Shown piece after piece: positions 21,491 through 33,900 of a stretch of DNA of 64,000 bases; positions within the stretch are counted from its first letter, which is position 1; the number at the start of each line of letters is the position of its first letter. The position numbers and the translations under genes were made by a program. The DNA is from Odiellus spinosus. Its lineage: Eukaryota; Arthropoda; Arachnida; Opiliones; Phalangiidae. Under the pieces are notes generated by a model. That model searched no databases. It saw only the letters and a program-made list of their open reading frames with translations, and was not told the DNA's origin. The stretch spans positions 124,001-188,000 of the forward strand of contig CAWUCO010000232.1 of the NCBI GenBank assembly GCA_963920705.1. Direction: 5' to 3'.

Positions 21491-23772
21491 TTGCAATTTA
21501 GACAAAACCAAAGTCATTCGAAAGAGCAATTAATGGACAGTCTAAATAACAAGAGTTTTCAAAAATCCGTTGAAAAACAAGAAAAATATGGCCAATTCAA
21601 GAAATCATACAATATCAAAATAGTCAAATTTCAGATTTTCAAAATTCGCTTTTTGATATTAGATGTTTTTTGAATTGTCCATATTTTCCATGTTTTTCAA
21701 CGGATTTTCCAAAACTCTTGATTTTCAGATAGACCAATATTTGCTCTTTCGAGTGGTCTTAATTTTGTCTAAATCGCTTAAAAATCAAAAGTTTTGTGTC
21801 CATTTTAATCCAATAATCTTGGATTTTTAAGTGTTTTTGCTTTATTTTAACCAATTTTATATTTGTCACAATTTTGCAATTTAGACAAAACCAAAGTCAT
21901 TCGAAAGAGCAATTAATGGACAGTCCAAATAACAAGAGTTTTCAAAAATCCGTTGAAAAACAAGAAAAATATGGCCAATTCAAGAAATCATACAATATCA
22001 AAATAGTCAAATTTCAGATTTTAAAAATTCGCTTTTTGATATTAGATGCTTTTTGAATTGTCCATATTTTCCATGTTTTTCAACGGATTTTCCAAAACTC
22101 TTGTTTTTTAGATAGACCAATATTTGCTCTTTGAGTGGTCTTAATTTTGTCTAAATCGCTTAAAAATCAAAAGTTTTGTGTCCATTTGAATCCAATAATC
22201 TTGGATTTTTAAGTGTTTTTGCTTTATTTTAACCAATTTTATATTTGTCACAATTTTGCAATTTAGACAAAACCACAGTCATTCGAAAGAGCAATTAATG
22301 GACAGTCTAAATAACAAGAGTTTTCAAAAATCCGTTGAAAAACAAGAAAAATATGGCCAATTAAAGAAATCATACAATATCAAAATAGTCAAATTTCAGA
22401 TTTTAAAAATTCGCTTTTTGATATTAGATTTTTTTGAATTCTCCATATTTTCCATGTTTTTCAACGGATTTTCCAAAACTCTTGATTTTCAGATAGACCA
22501 ATATTTGCTCTTTCGAGTGGTCTTAATTTTGTCTAAATCGCTTAAAAATCAAAAGTTTTGTGTCCATTTTAATCCAATAATCTTGGATTGCTTTATTTTA
22601 ACCAATTTCATATTTGTCACAATTTTGCAATTTAGACAAAACCAAAGTCATTCGAAAGAGCAATTAATGGACAGTCTAAATAACAAGAGTTTTCAAAAAT
22701 CCGTTGAAAAACAAGAAAAATATGGCCAATTCAAGAAATCATACAATATCAAAATAGTCAAATTTCAGATTTTAAAAATTCGCTTTTTGATATTAGATGT
22801 TTTTTGAATTGTCCATATTTTCCATGTTTTTCAACGGATTTTCCAAAACTCTTGTTTTTTAGATAGACCAATATTTGCTCTTTCGAGTGGTCTTAATTTT
22901 GTCTAAATCGCTTAAAAATCAAAAGTTTTGTGTCCATTTTAATCCAATAATCTTGGATTTTTAAGCGTTTTTGCTTAATTTTAACCAATTTTATATTTGT
23001 CACAATTTTGCAATTTAGACAAAACCAAAGTCATTCGAAAGAGCAATTAATGGACAGTCTAAATAATAAGAGTTTTCAAAAATCCGTTGAAAAACAAGAA
23101 AAATATGGCCAATTCAAGAAATCATACAATATCAAAATAGTCAAATTTCAGATTTTCAAAATTCGCTTTTTGATATTAGATGTTTTTTGAATTGTCCATA
23201 TTTTCCATGTTTTTCAACGGATTTTCCAAAACTCTTGATTTTCAGATAGACCAATATTTGCTCTTTCGAGTGGTCTTAATTTTGTCTAAATCGCTTAAAA
23301 ATCAAAAGTTTTGTGTCCATTTTAATCCAATAATCTTGGATTTTTAAGTGTTTTTGCTTTATTTTAACCAATTTTATATTTGTCACAATTTTGCAATTTA
23401 GACAAAACCAAAGTCATTCGAAAGAGCAATTAATGGACAGTCCAAATAACAAGAGTTTTCAAAAATCCGTTGAAAAACAAGAAAAATATGGCCAATTCAA
23501 GAAATCATACAATATCAAAATAGTCAAATTTCAGATTTTAAAAATTCGCTTTTTGATATTAGATGCTTTTTGAATTGTCCATATTTTCCATGTTTTTCAA
23601 CGGATTTTCCAAAACTCTTGTTTTTTAGATAGACCAATATTTGCTCTTTGAGTGGTCTTAATTTTGTCTAAATCGCTTAAAAATCAAAAGTTTTGTGTCC
23701 ATTTGAATCCAATAATCTTGGATTTTTAAGTGTTTTTGCTTTATTTTAACCAATTTTATATTTGTCACAATT
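21491..23772 (+). repeat. Six-monomer block C, copy 1
   Basis: Units at 21491, 21874, 22256, 22625, 23008 and 23391. Markers in order: gattttc unit; 'cagtccaaat' unit with the 1-bp loss 'ctctttgag'; 'accacagtc' plus 'caattaaag' unit with a short T run and 13-bp linker deletion; plain unit; aataag/tcatac unit; a second 'cagtccaaat' unit. Copies 2 and 3 start at 24909 and 28677. Confidence 0.85.
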
Positions 23773-26042
23773 TTGCAATTTAGACAAAACCAAAGTCATT
23801 CGAAAGAGCAATTAATGGACAGTCTAAATAACAAGAGTTTTCAAAAATCCGTTGAAAAAAGAGAAAAATATGGCCAATTCAAGAAATCATACAATATCAA
23901 AATAGTCAAATTTCAGATTTTCAAAATTCGCTTTTTGAAATTAGATGTTTTTTGAATTGTCCATATTTTCCATGTTTTTCAACTGATTTTCCAAAACTCT
24001 TGATTTTCAGATAGACCAATATTTGCTCTTTCGAGTGGTCTTAATTTTGTCTAAATCGCTTAAAAATCAAAAGTTTTGTGTCCATTTTAATCCAATAATC
24101 TTGGATTGCTTTATTTTAACCAATTTCATATTTGTCACAATTTTGCAATTTAGACAAAACCAAAGTCATTCGAAAGAGCAATTAATGGACAGTCTAAATA
24201 ACAAGAGTTTTCAAAAATCCGTTGAAAAACAAGAAAAATATGGCCAATTCAAGAAATCATACAATATCAAAATAGTCAAATTTCAGATTTTAAAAATTCG
24301 CTATTTGATATTAGATGCTTTTTGAATTGTCCATATTTTCCATGTTTTTCAACGGATTTTCCAAAACTCTTGTTTTTTAGATAGACCAATATTTGCTCTT
24401 TCGAGTGGTCTTAATTTTGTCTAAATTGCTTAAAAATCAAAAGTTTTGTGTCCATTTGAATCCTATAATCTTGGATTTTTAAGCGTTTTTGCTTAATTTT
24501 AACCAATTTTATATTTGTCACAATTTTGCAATTTAGACAAAACCAAAGTCATTCGAAAGAGCAATTAATGGACAGTCTAAATAATAAGAGTTTTCAAAAA
24601 TCCGTTGAAAAACAAGAAAAATATGGCCAATTCAAGAAATCATAGAATATCAAAATAGTCAAATTTCAGATTTTCAAAATTCGCTTTTTGATATTAGATG
24701 TTTTTTGAATTGTCCATATTTTCCATGTTTTTCAACGGATTTTCCAAAACTCTTGTTTTTTAGATAGACCAATATTTGCTCTTTCGAGTAGTCTTAATTT
24801 TGTCTAAATCGCTTAAAAATCAAAAGTTTTGTGTCCATTTGAATCCAATAATCTTGGATTTTTTAGTGTTTTTGCTTTATTTTAACCAATTTTATATTTG
24901 TCACAATTTTGCAATTTAGACAAAACCAAAGTCATTCGAAAGAGCAATTAATGGACAGTCTTAATAACAAGAGTTTTCAAAAATCCGTTGAAAAACAAGA
25001 AAAATATGGCCAATTCAAGAAATCATACAATATCAAAATAGTCAAATTTCAGATTTTCAAAATTCGCTTTTTGATATTAGATGTTTTTTGAATTGTCCAT
25101 ATTTTCCATGTTTTTCAACGGATTTTCCAAAACTCTTGATTTTCAGATAGACCAATATTTGCTCTTTCGAGTGGTCTTAATTTTGTCTAAATCGCTTAAA
25201 AATCAAAAGTTTTGTGTCCATTTTAATCCAATAATCTTGGATTTTTAAGTGTTTTTGCTTTATTTTAACCAATTTTATATTTGTCACAATTTTGCAATTT
25301 AGACAAAACCAAAGTCATTCGAAAGAGCAATTAATGGACAGTCCAAATAACAAGAGTTTTCAAAAATCCGTTGAAAAACAAGAAAAATATGGCCAATTCA
25401 AGAAATCATACAATATCAAAATAGTCAAATTTCAGATTTTAAAAATTCGCTTTTTGATATTAGATGCTTTTTGAATTGTCCATATTTTCCATGTTTTTCA
25501 ACGGATTTTCCAAAACTCTTGTTTTTTAGATAGACCAATATTTGCTCTTTGAGTGGTCTTAATTTTGTCTAAATCGCTTAAAAATCAAAAGTTTTGTGTC
25601 CATTTGAATCCAATAATCTTGGATTTTTAAGTGTTTTTGCTTTATTTTAACCAATTTTATATTTGTCACAATTTTGCAATTTAGACAAAACCACAGTCAT
25701 TCGAAAGAGCAATTAATGGACAGTCTAAATAACAAGAGTTTTCAAAAATCCGTTGAAAAACAAGAAAAATATGGCCAATTAAAGAAATCATACAATATCA
25801 AAATAGTCAAATTTCAGATTTTAAAAATTCGCTTTTTGATATTAGATTTTTTTGAATTCTCCATATTTTCCATGTTTTTCAACGGATTTTCCAAAACTCT
25901 TGATTTTCAGATAGACCAATATTTGCTCTTTCGAGTGGTCTTAATTTTGTCTAAATCGCTTAAAAATCAAAAGTTTTGTGTCCATTTTAATCCAATAATC
26001 TTGGATTGCTTTATTTTAACCAATTTCATATTTGTCACAATT
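23773..26042 (+). repeat. Long duplicated segment, left copy (partner 35913-38195)
   Basis: Units at 23773, 24143, 24526, 24909, 25292 and 25674 match 35913, 36283, 36666, 37049, 37432 and 37814 at a constant shift of 12,140 bp. Shared private changes are 'cgctatttgatatt' and 'aaattgctt' in the unit at 24143/36283. The copies part company in the last unit: the left one has gaattctcc and a 13-bp linker deletion, the right one has gaattgtcc and a full linker. Confidence 0.8.
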
Positions 26043-27190
26043 TTGCAATTTAGACAAAACCTAAGTCATTCGAAAGAGCAATTAATGGACAGTCTAAATA
26101 ACAAGAGTTTTCAAAAATCCGTTGAAAAACAAGAAAAATATGGCCAATTCAAGAAATCATACAATATCAAAATAGTCAAATTTCAGATTTTAAAAATTCG
26201 CTTTTTGATATTAGATGTTTTTTGAATTGTCCATATTTTCCATGTTTTTCAACGGATTTTCCAAAACTCTTGTTTTTTAGATAGACCAATATTTGCTCTT
26301 TCGAGTGGTCTTAATTTTGTCTAAATCGCTTAAAAATCAAAAGTTTTGTGTCCATTTTAATCCAATAATCTTGGATTTTTAAGCGTTTTTGCTTAATTTT
26401 AACCAATTTTATATTTGTCACAATTTTGCAATTTAGACAAAACCAAAGTCATTCGAAAGAGCAATTAATGGACAGTCTAAATAATAAGAGTTTTCAAAAA
26501 TCCGTTGAAAAACAAGAAAAATATGGCCAATTCAAGAAATCATACAATATCAAAATAGTCAAATTTCAGATTTTCAAAATTCGCTTTTTGATATTAGATG
26601 TTTTTTGAATTGTCCATATTTTCCATGTTTTTCAACGGATTTTCCAAAACTCTTGATTTTCAGATAGACCAATATTTGCTCTTTCGAGTGGTCTTAATTT
26701 TGTCTAAATCGCTTAAAAATCAAAAGTTTTGTGTCCATTTTAATCCAACAATCTTGGATTTTTAAGTGTTTTTGCTTTATTTTAACCAATTTTATATTTG
26801 TCACAATTTTGCAATTTAGACAAAACCAAAGTCATTCGAAAGAGCAATTAATGGACAGTCCAAATAACAAGAGTTTTCAAAAATCCGTTGAAAAACAAGA
26901 AAAATATGGCCAATTCAAGAAATCATACAATATCAAAATAGTCAAATTTCAGATTTTAAAAATTCGCTTTTTGATATTAGATTTTTTTGAATTCTCCATA
27001 TTTTCCATGTTTTTCAACGGATTTTCCAAAACTCTTGATTTTCAGATAGACCAATATTTGCTCTTTCGAGTGGTCTTAATTTTGTCTAAATCGCTTAAAA
27101 ATCAAAAGTTTTGTGTCCATTTGAATCCTATAATCTTGGATTTTTAAGTGTTTTTGCTTTATTTTAACCAATTTTATATTTGTCACAATT
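24909..27190 (+). repeat. Six-monomer block C, copy 2
   Basis: Units at 24909, 25292, 25674, 26043, 26426 and 26809, the same order as copy 1. The last unit is a hybrid: it starts with 'cagtccaaat' but ends with the short 'gatttttttgaattc' and leads into inverted unit 2, exactly as the unit at 6185 leads into inverted unit 1. A single change (aataatc to aacaatc, near 26750) opens a longer spurious frame here. Confidence 0.83.
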
Positions 27191-27300
27191 TTGCAATTTA
27201 GACAAAACCAAAGTCATTCGAAAGAGCAATTAATGGACAGTCTAAATAATAAGAGTTTTCAAAAATCCGTTGAAAAACAAGAAAAATATGGCCAATTCAA

Positions 27301-27644
27301 AAAACATCTAATATCAAAAAGCGAATTTTTAAAATCTGAAATTTGACTATTTTGATATTGTATGGTTTCTTGAATTGGCCATATTTTTCTTGTTTTTCAA
27401 CAGATTTTTGAAAACTCTTATTATTTAGACTGTCCATTAATTGCTCTTTCGAATGACTTTGGTTTTGTCTAAATTGCAAAATTGTGACAAATATAAATTT
27501 GGTTAAAATAATGCAAAAACACTTAAAAATCCAAGATTATTGGATTCAAATGGACACAAAACTTTTGATTTTTAAGCGATTTAGACAAAACTAAGACCAC
27601 TCGAAAGAGCAAATATTGGTCTATCTGAAAATCAAGAGTTTTGG
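27301..27644 (-). repeat. Inverted satellite unit 2
   Basis: A copy of inverted unit 1 at a shift of 20,624 bp, with the same junctions ('caattcaa' at 27293-27300; 18-bp box at 27645-27662) and the same private bases (caacagattttt, aaatttggttaaaataatg, caaaactaagacc). Descent from one event followed by duplication is far likelier than two events. Just downstream it differs, with 'aaaccttac' and a 46-bp deletion. Confidence 0.93.
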
Positions 27645-27689
27645 AAAATCCGTTGAAAAACAAGAAAAATATGGCCAATTCAAGAAACC

Positions 27690-27725
27690 TTACAATATCA
27701 AAATAGTCAAATTGTCCACATTTTC
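27690..27725 (+). other. 46-bp deletion junction in S and arm 2
   Basis: Spacer S runs from 'aatagtcaaatt' directly into 'gtccacattttcc' of arm 2; the 46 bp between are missing, leaving a 337-bp unit (27574 to 27911). The junction at 27710-27713 is a shared aatt, so 4-bp microhomology is visible. It is the only deletion of this size in the window. Confidence 0.9.
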
Positions 27726-27910
27726 CATGTTTTTCAACGGATTTTCCAAAACTCTTGTTTTTTAGATAGACCAATATTTGCTCTTTCGAGTGGTCTTAAT
27801 TTTGTCTAAATCGCTTAAAAATCAAAAGTTTTGTGTCCATTTGAATCCTATAATCTTGGATTTTTAAGCGTTTTTGCTTAATTTTAACCAATTTTATATT
27901 TGTCACAATT

Positions 27911-28676
27911 TTGCAATTTAGACAAAACCAAAGTCATTCGAAAGAGCAATTAATGGACAGTCTAAATAATAAGAGTTTTCAAAAATCCGTTGAAAAACAA
28001 GAAAAATATGGCCAATTCAAGAAATCATAGAATATCAAAATAGTCAAATTTCAGATTTTCAAAATTCGCTTTTTGATATTAGATGTTTTTTGAATTGTCC
28101 ATATTTTCCATGTTTTTCAACGGATTTTTCAAAACTATTGTTTTTTAGATAGACCAATATTTGCTCTTTCGAGTAGTCTTAATTTTGTCTAAATCGCTTA
28201 AAAATCAAAAGTTTTGTGTCCATTTGAATTCAATAATCTTGGATTTTTAAGTGTTTTTGCTTTATTTTAACCAATTTTATATTTGTCACAATTTTGCAAT
28301 TTAGACAAAACCAAAGTCATTCGAAAGAGCAATTAATGGACAGTCTAAATAACAAGAGTTTTCAAAAATCCGTTGAAAAACAAGAAAAATATGGCCAATT
28401 CAAGAAATCATACAATATCAAAATAGTCAAATTTCAGATTTTCAAAATTCGCTTTTTGATATTAGATGTTTTTTGAATTGTCCATATTTTCCATGTTTTT
28501 CAACGGATTTTCCAAAACTCTTGATTTTCAGATAGACCAATATTTGCTCTTTCGAGTGGTCTTAATTTTGTCTAAATCGCTTAAAAATCAAAAGTTTTGT
28601 GTCCATTTTAATCCAATAATCTTGGATTTTTAAGTGTTTTTGCTTTATTTTAACCAATTTTATATTTGTCACAATT
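27911..28676 (+). repeat. Two monomers after inverted unit 2
   Basis: The unit at 27911 has tcatag with 'ttttcaaaactattg' and 'gagtagtc'; the unit at 28294 is a plain gattttc unit. The same pair of types occurs at 32479-33244 and 35147-35912, and a close relative at 19972-20737. Confidence 0.8.
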
Positions 28677-30959
28677 TTGCAATTTAGACAAAACCAAAGT
28701 CATTCGAAAGAGCAATTAATGGACAGTCTAAATAACAAGAGTTTTCAAAAATCCGTTGAAAAACAAGAAAAATATGGCCAATTCAAGAAATCATACAATA
28801 TCAAAATAGTCAAATTTCAGATTTTCAAAATTCGCTTTTTGATATTAGATGTTTTTTGAATTGTCCATATTTTCCGTGTTTTTCAACGGATTTTCCAAAA
28901 CTCTTGATTTTCAGATAGACCAATATTTGCTCTTTCGAGTGGTCTTAATTTTGTCTAAATCGCTTAAAAATCAAAAGTTTTGTGTCCATTTTAATCCAAT
29001 AATCTTGGATTTTTAAGTGTTTTTGCTTTATTTTAACCAATTTTATATTTGTCACAATTTTGCAATTTAGACAAAACCAAAGTCATTCGAAAGAGCAATT
29101 AATGGACAGTCCAAATAACAAGAGTTTTCAAAAATCCGTTGAAAAACAAGAAAAATATGGCCAATTCAAGAAATCATACAATATCAAAATAGTCAAATTT
29201 CAGATTTTAAAAATTCGCTTTTTGATATTAGATGCTTTTTGAATTGTCCATATTTTCCATGTTTTTCAACAGATTTTCCAAAACTCTTGTTTTTTAGATA
29301 GACAAATATTTGCTCTTTGAGTGGTCTTAATTTTGTCTAAATCGCTTAAAAATCAAAAGTTTTGTGTCCATTTGAATCCAATAATCTTGGATTTTTAAGT
29401 GTTTTTGCTTTATTTTAACCAATTTTATATTTGTCACAATTTTGCAATTTAGACAACACCACAGTCATTCGAAAGAGCAATTAATGGACAGTCTAAATAA
29501 CAAGAGTTTTCAAAAATCCGTTGAAAAACAAGAAAAATATGGGCAATTAAAGAAATCATACAATATCAAAATAGTCAAATTTCAGATTTTAAAAATTCGC
29601 TTTTTGATATTAGATTTTTTTGAATTGTCCATATTTTCCATGTTTTTCAACGGATTTTCCAAAACTCTTGATTTTCAGATAGACCAATATTTGCTCTTTC
29701 GAGTGGTCTTAATTTTGTCTAAATCGCTTAAAAATCAAAAGTTTTGTGTCCATTTTAATCCAATAATCTTGGATTGCTTTATTTTAACCAATTTCATATT
29801 TGTCACAATTTTGCAATTTAGACAAAACCAAAGTCATTCGAAAGAGCAATTAATGGACAGTCTAAATAACAAGAGTTTTCAAAAATCCGTTGAAAAACAA
29901 GAAAAATATGGCCAATTCAAGAAATCATACAATATCAAAATAGTCAAATTTCAGATTTTAAAAATTCGCTTTTTGATATTAGATGTTTTTTGAATTGTCC
30001 ATATTTTCCATGTTTTTCAACGGATTTTCCAAAACTCTTGTTTTTTAGATAGACCAATATTTGCTCTTTCGAGTGGTCTTAATTTTGTCTAAATCGCTTA
30101 AAAATCAAAAGTTTTGTGTCCATTTTAAGCCAATAATCTTGGATTTTTAAGCGTTTTTGCTTAATTTTAACCAATTTTATATTTGTCACAATTTTGCAAT
30201 TTAGACAAAACCAAAGTCATTCGAAAGAGCAATTAATGGACAGTCTAAATAATAAGAGTTTTCAAAAATCCGTTGAAAAACAAGAAAAATATGGCCAATT
30301 CAAGAAATCATACAATATCAAAATAGTCAAATTTCAGATTTTCAAAATTCGCTTTTTGATATTAGATGTTTTTTGAATTGTCCATATTTTCCATGTTTTT
30401 CAACGGATTTTCCAAAACTCTTGATTTTCAGATAGACCAATATTTGCTCTTTCGAGTGGTCTTAATTTTGTCTAAATCGCTTAAAAATCAAAAGTTTTGT
30501 GTCCATTTTAATCCAATAATCTTGGATTTTTAAGTGTTTTTGCTTTATTTTAACCAATTTTATATTTGTCACAATTTTGCAATTTAGACAAAACCAAAGT
30601 CATTCGAAAGAGCAATTAATGGACAGTCCAAATAACAAGAGTTTTCAAAAATCCGTTGAAAAACAAGAAAAATATGGCCAATTCAAGAAATCATACAATA
30701 TCAAAATAGTCAAATTTCAGATTTTAAAAATTCGCTTTTTGATATTAGATGTTTTTTGAATTGTCCATATTTTCCATGTTTTTCAACGGATTTTCCAAAA
30801 CTCTTGATTTTCAGATAGACCAATATTTGCTCTTTCGAGTGGTCTTAATTTTGTCTAAATCGCTTAAAAATCAAAAGTTTTGTGTCCATTTTAATCCAAT
30901 AATCTTGGATTTTTAAGTGTTTTTGCTTTATTTTAACCAATTTTATATTTGTCACAATT
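28677..30959 (+). repeat. Six-monomer block C, copy 3
   Basis: Units at 28677, 29060, 29442, 29811, 30194 and 30577 in block C order. Private changes: 'ttttccgtg' (28.87 kb), 'caacagattttcc' and 'agacaaatatt' (29.27-29.31 kb), 'gacaacaccacag' (29.45 kb), 'atgggcaatt' (29.54 kb) and 'ttaagccaat' (30.13 kb). It is the most diverged of the three copies. Confidence 0.83.
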
Positions 30960-33900
30960 TTGCAATTTAGACAAAACCAAAGTCATTCGAAAGAGCAATT
31001 AATGGACAGTCTAAATAACAAGAGTTTTCAAAAATCCGTTGAAAAAAGAGAAAAATATGGCCAATTCAAGAAATCATACAATATCAAAATAGTCAAATTT
31101 CAGATTTTCAAAATTCGCTTTTTGAAATTAGATGTTTTTTGAATTGTCCATATTTTCCATGTTTTTCAACTGATTTTCCAAAACTCTTGATTTTCAGATA
31201 GACCAATATTTGCTCTTTCAAGTGGTCTTAATTTTGTCTAAATCGCTTAAAAATCAAAAGTTTTGTGTCCATTTTAATCCAATAATCTTGGATTGCTTTA
31301 ATTTAACCAATTTCATATTTGTCACAATTTTGCAATTTAGACAAAACCAAAATCATTCGAAAGAGCAATTAATGGACAGTTTAAATAACAAGAGTTTTCA
31401 AAAATCCGTTGAAAAACAAGAAAAATATGGCCAATTCAAGAAATCATACAATATCAAAATAGTCAAATTTCAGATTTTAAAAATTCGCTTTTTGATATTA
31501 GATGTTTTTTGAATTGTCCATATTTTCCATGTTTTTCAACGGATTTTCCAAAACTCTTGTTTTTTAGATAGACCAATATTTGCTCTTTCGAGTGGTCTTA
31601 ATTTTGTCTAAATCGCTTAAAAATCAAAAGTTTTGTGTCCATTTTAATCCAATAATCTTGGATTTTTAAGCGTTTTTGCTTAATTTTAACCAATTTTATA
31701 TTTGTCACAATTTTGCAATTTAGACAAAACAAAAGTCATTCGAAAGAGCAATTAATGGACAGTCTAAATAATAAGAGTTTTCAAAAATCCGATTAAAAAC
31801 AAGAAAAATATGGCCAATTCAAGAAATCATAGAATATCAAAATAGTCAAATTTCAGATTTTAAAAATTCGCTTTTTGATATTAGATGTTTATTTAATTGG
31901 CTATATTTTCCATGTTTTTCAACGGATTTTCCAAAACTCTTGTTTTTTAGATAGACCAATATTTGCTCTTTCGAGTGGTCTTAATTTTGTCTAAATCGCT
32001 CAAAAATCAAAAGTTTTGTGTCCATTTGAATCCTATAATCTTGGATTTTTAAGCGTTTTTGCTTAATTTTAACCAATTTTATATTTGTCACAATTTTGCA
32101 ATTTAGACAAAACCAAAGTCATTTGAAAGAGCAATTAATGGACAGTCTAAATAATAAGAGTTTTCAAAAATCCGTTGAAAAACAAGAAAAATATGGCCAA
32201 TTCAAGAAATCATAGAATATCAAAATAGTCAAATTTCAGATTTTCAAAATTCGCTTTTTGATATTAGATGTTTTTTGAATTGTCCATATTTTCCATGTTT
32301 TTCAACGGATTTTCCAAAACTATTGTTTTTTAGATAGACCAATATTTGCTCTTTCGAGTAGTCTTAATTTTGTCTAAATCGCTTAAAAATCAAAAGTTTT
32401 GTGTCCATTTGAATTCAATAATCTTGGATTTTTAAGTGTTTTTGCTTTATTTTAACCAATTTTATATTTGTCACAATTTTGCAATTTAGACAAAACCAAA
32501 GTCATTCGAAAGAGCAATTAATGGACAGTCTAAATAATAAGAGTTTTCAAAAATCCGTTGAAAAACAAGAAAAATATGGCCAATTAGAGAAATCATAGAA
32601 TATCAAAATAGTCAAATTTCAGATTTTCAAAATTCGCTTTTTGATATTAGATGTTTTTTGAATTGTCCATATTTTCCATGTTTTTCAACGGATTTTTCAA
32701 AACTATTGTTTTTTAGATAGACCAATATTTGCTCTTTCGAGTAGTCTTAATTTTGTCTAAATCGCTTAAAAATCAAAAGTTTTGTGTCCATTTGAATCCA
32801 ATAATCTTGGATTTTTTAGTGTTTTTGCTTTATTTTAACCAATTTTATATTTGTCACAATTTTGCAATTTAGACAAAACCAAAGTCATTCGAAAGAGCAA
32901 TTAATGGACAGTCTAAATAACAAGAGTTTTCAAAAATCCGTTGAAAAACAAGAAAAATATGGCCAGTTCAAGAAATCATACAATATCAAAATAGTCAAAT
33001 TTCAGATTTTCAAAATTCGCTTTTTGATATTAGATGTTTTTTGAATTGTCCATATTTTCCATGTTTTTCAACGGATTTTCCAAAACTCTTGATTTTCAGA
33101 TAGACCAATATTTGCTCTTTCGAGTGGTCTTAATTTTGTCTAAATCGCTTAAAAATCAAAAGTTTTGTGTCCATTTTAATCCAATAATCTTGGATTTTTA
33201 AGTGTTTTTGCTTTATTTTAACCAATTTTATATTTGTCACAATTTTGCAATTTAGACAAAACCAAAGTCATTCGAAAGAGCAATTAATGGACAGTCTAAA
33301 TAACAAGAGTTTTCAAAAATCCGTTGAAAAAAGAGAAAAATATGGCCAATTCAAGAAATCATACAATATCAAAATAGTCAAATTTCAGATTTTCAAAATT
33401 CGCTTTTTGAAATTAGATGTTTTTTGAATTGTCCATATTTTCCATGTTTTTCAACTGATTTTCCAAAACTCTTGATTTTCAGATAGACCAATATTTGCTC
33501 TTTCGAGTGGTCTTAATTTTGTCTAAATCGCTTAAAAATCAAAAGTTTTGTGTCCATTTTAATCCAATAATCTTGGATTGCTTCATTTTAACCAATTTCA
33601 TATTTGTCACAATTTTGCAATTTAGACAAAACCAAAGTCATTCGAAAGAGCAATTAATGGACAGTCTAAATAACAAGAGTTTTCAAAAATCCGTTGAAAA
33701 ACAAGAAAAATATGGCCAATTCAAGAAATCATACAATATCAAAATAGTCAAATTTCAGATTTTAAAAATTCGCTATTTGATATTAGATGCTTTTTGAATT
33801 GTCCATATTTTCCATGTTTTTCAACGGATTTTCCAAAACTCTTGTTTTTTAGATAGACCAATATTTGCTCTTTCGAGTGGTCTTAATTTTGTCTAAATTG

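Noticed and set aside
26731-27147. 138-codon open frame
   Set aside because: It starts at GTG and exists only because one base change (aataatc to aacaatc) and a 1-bp deletion open the satellite frame. No support as a gene.
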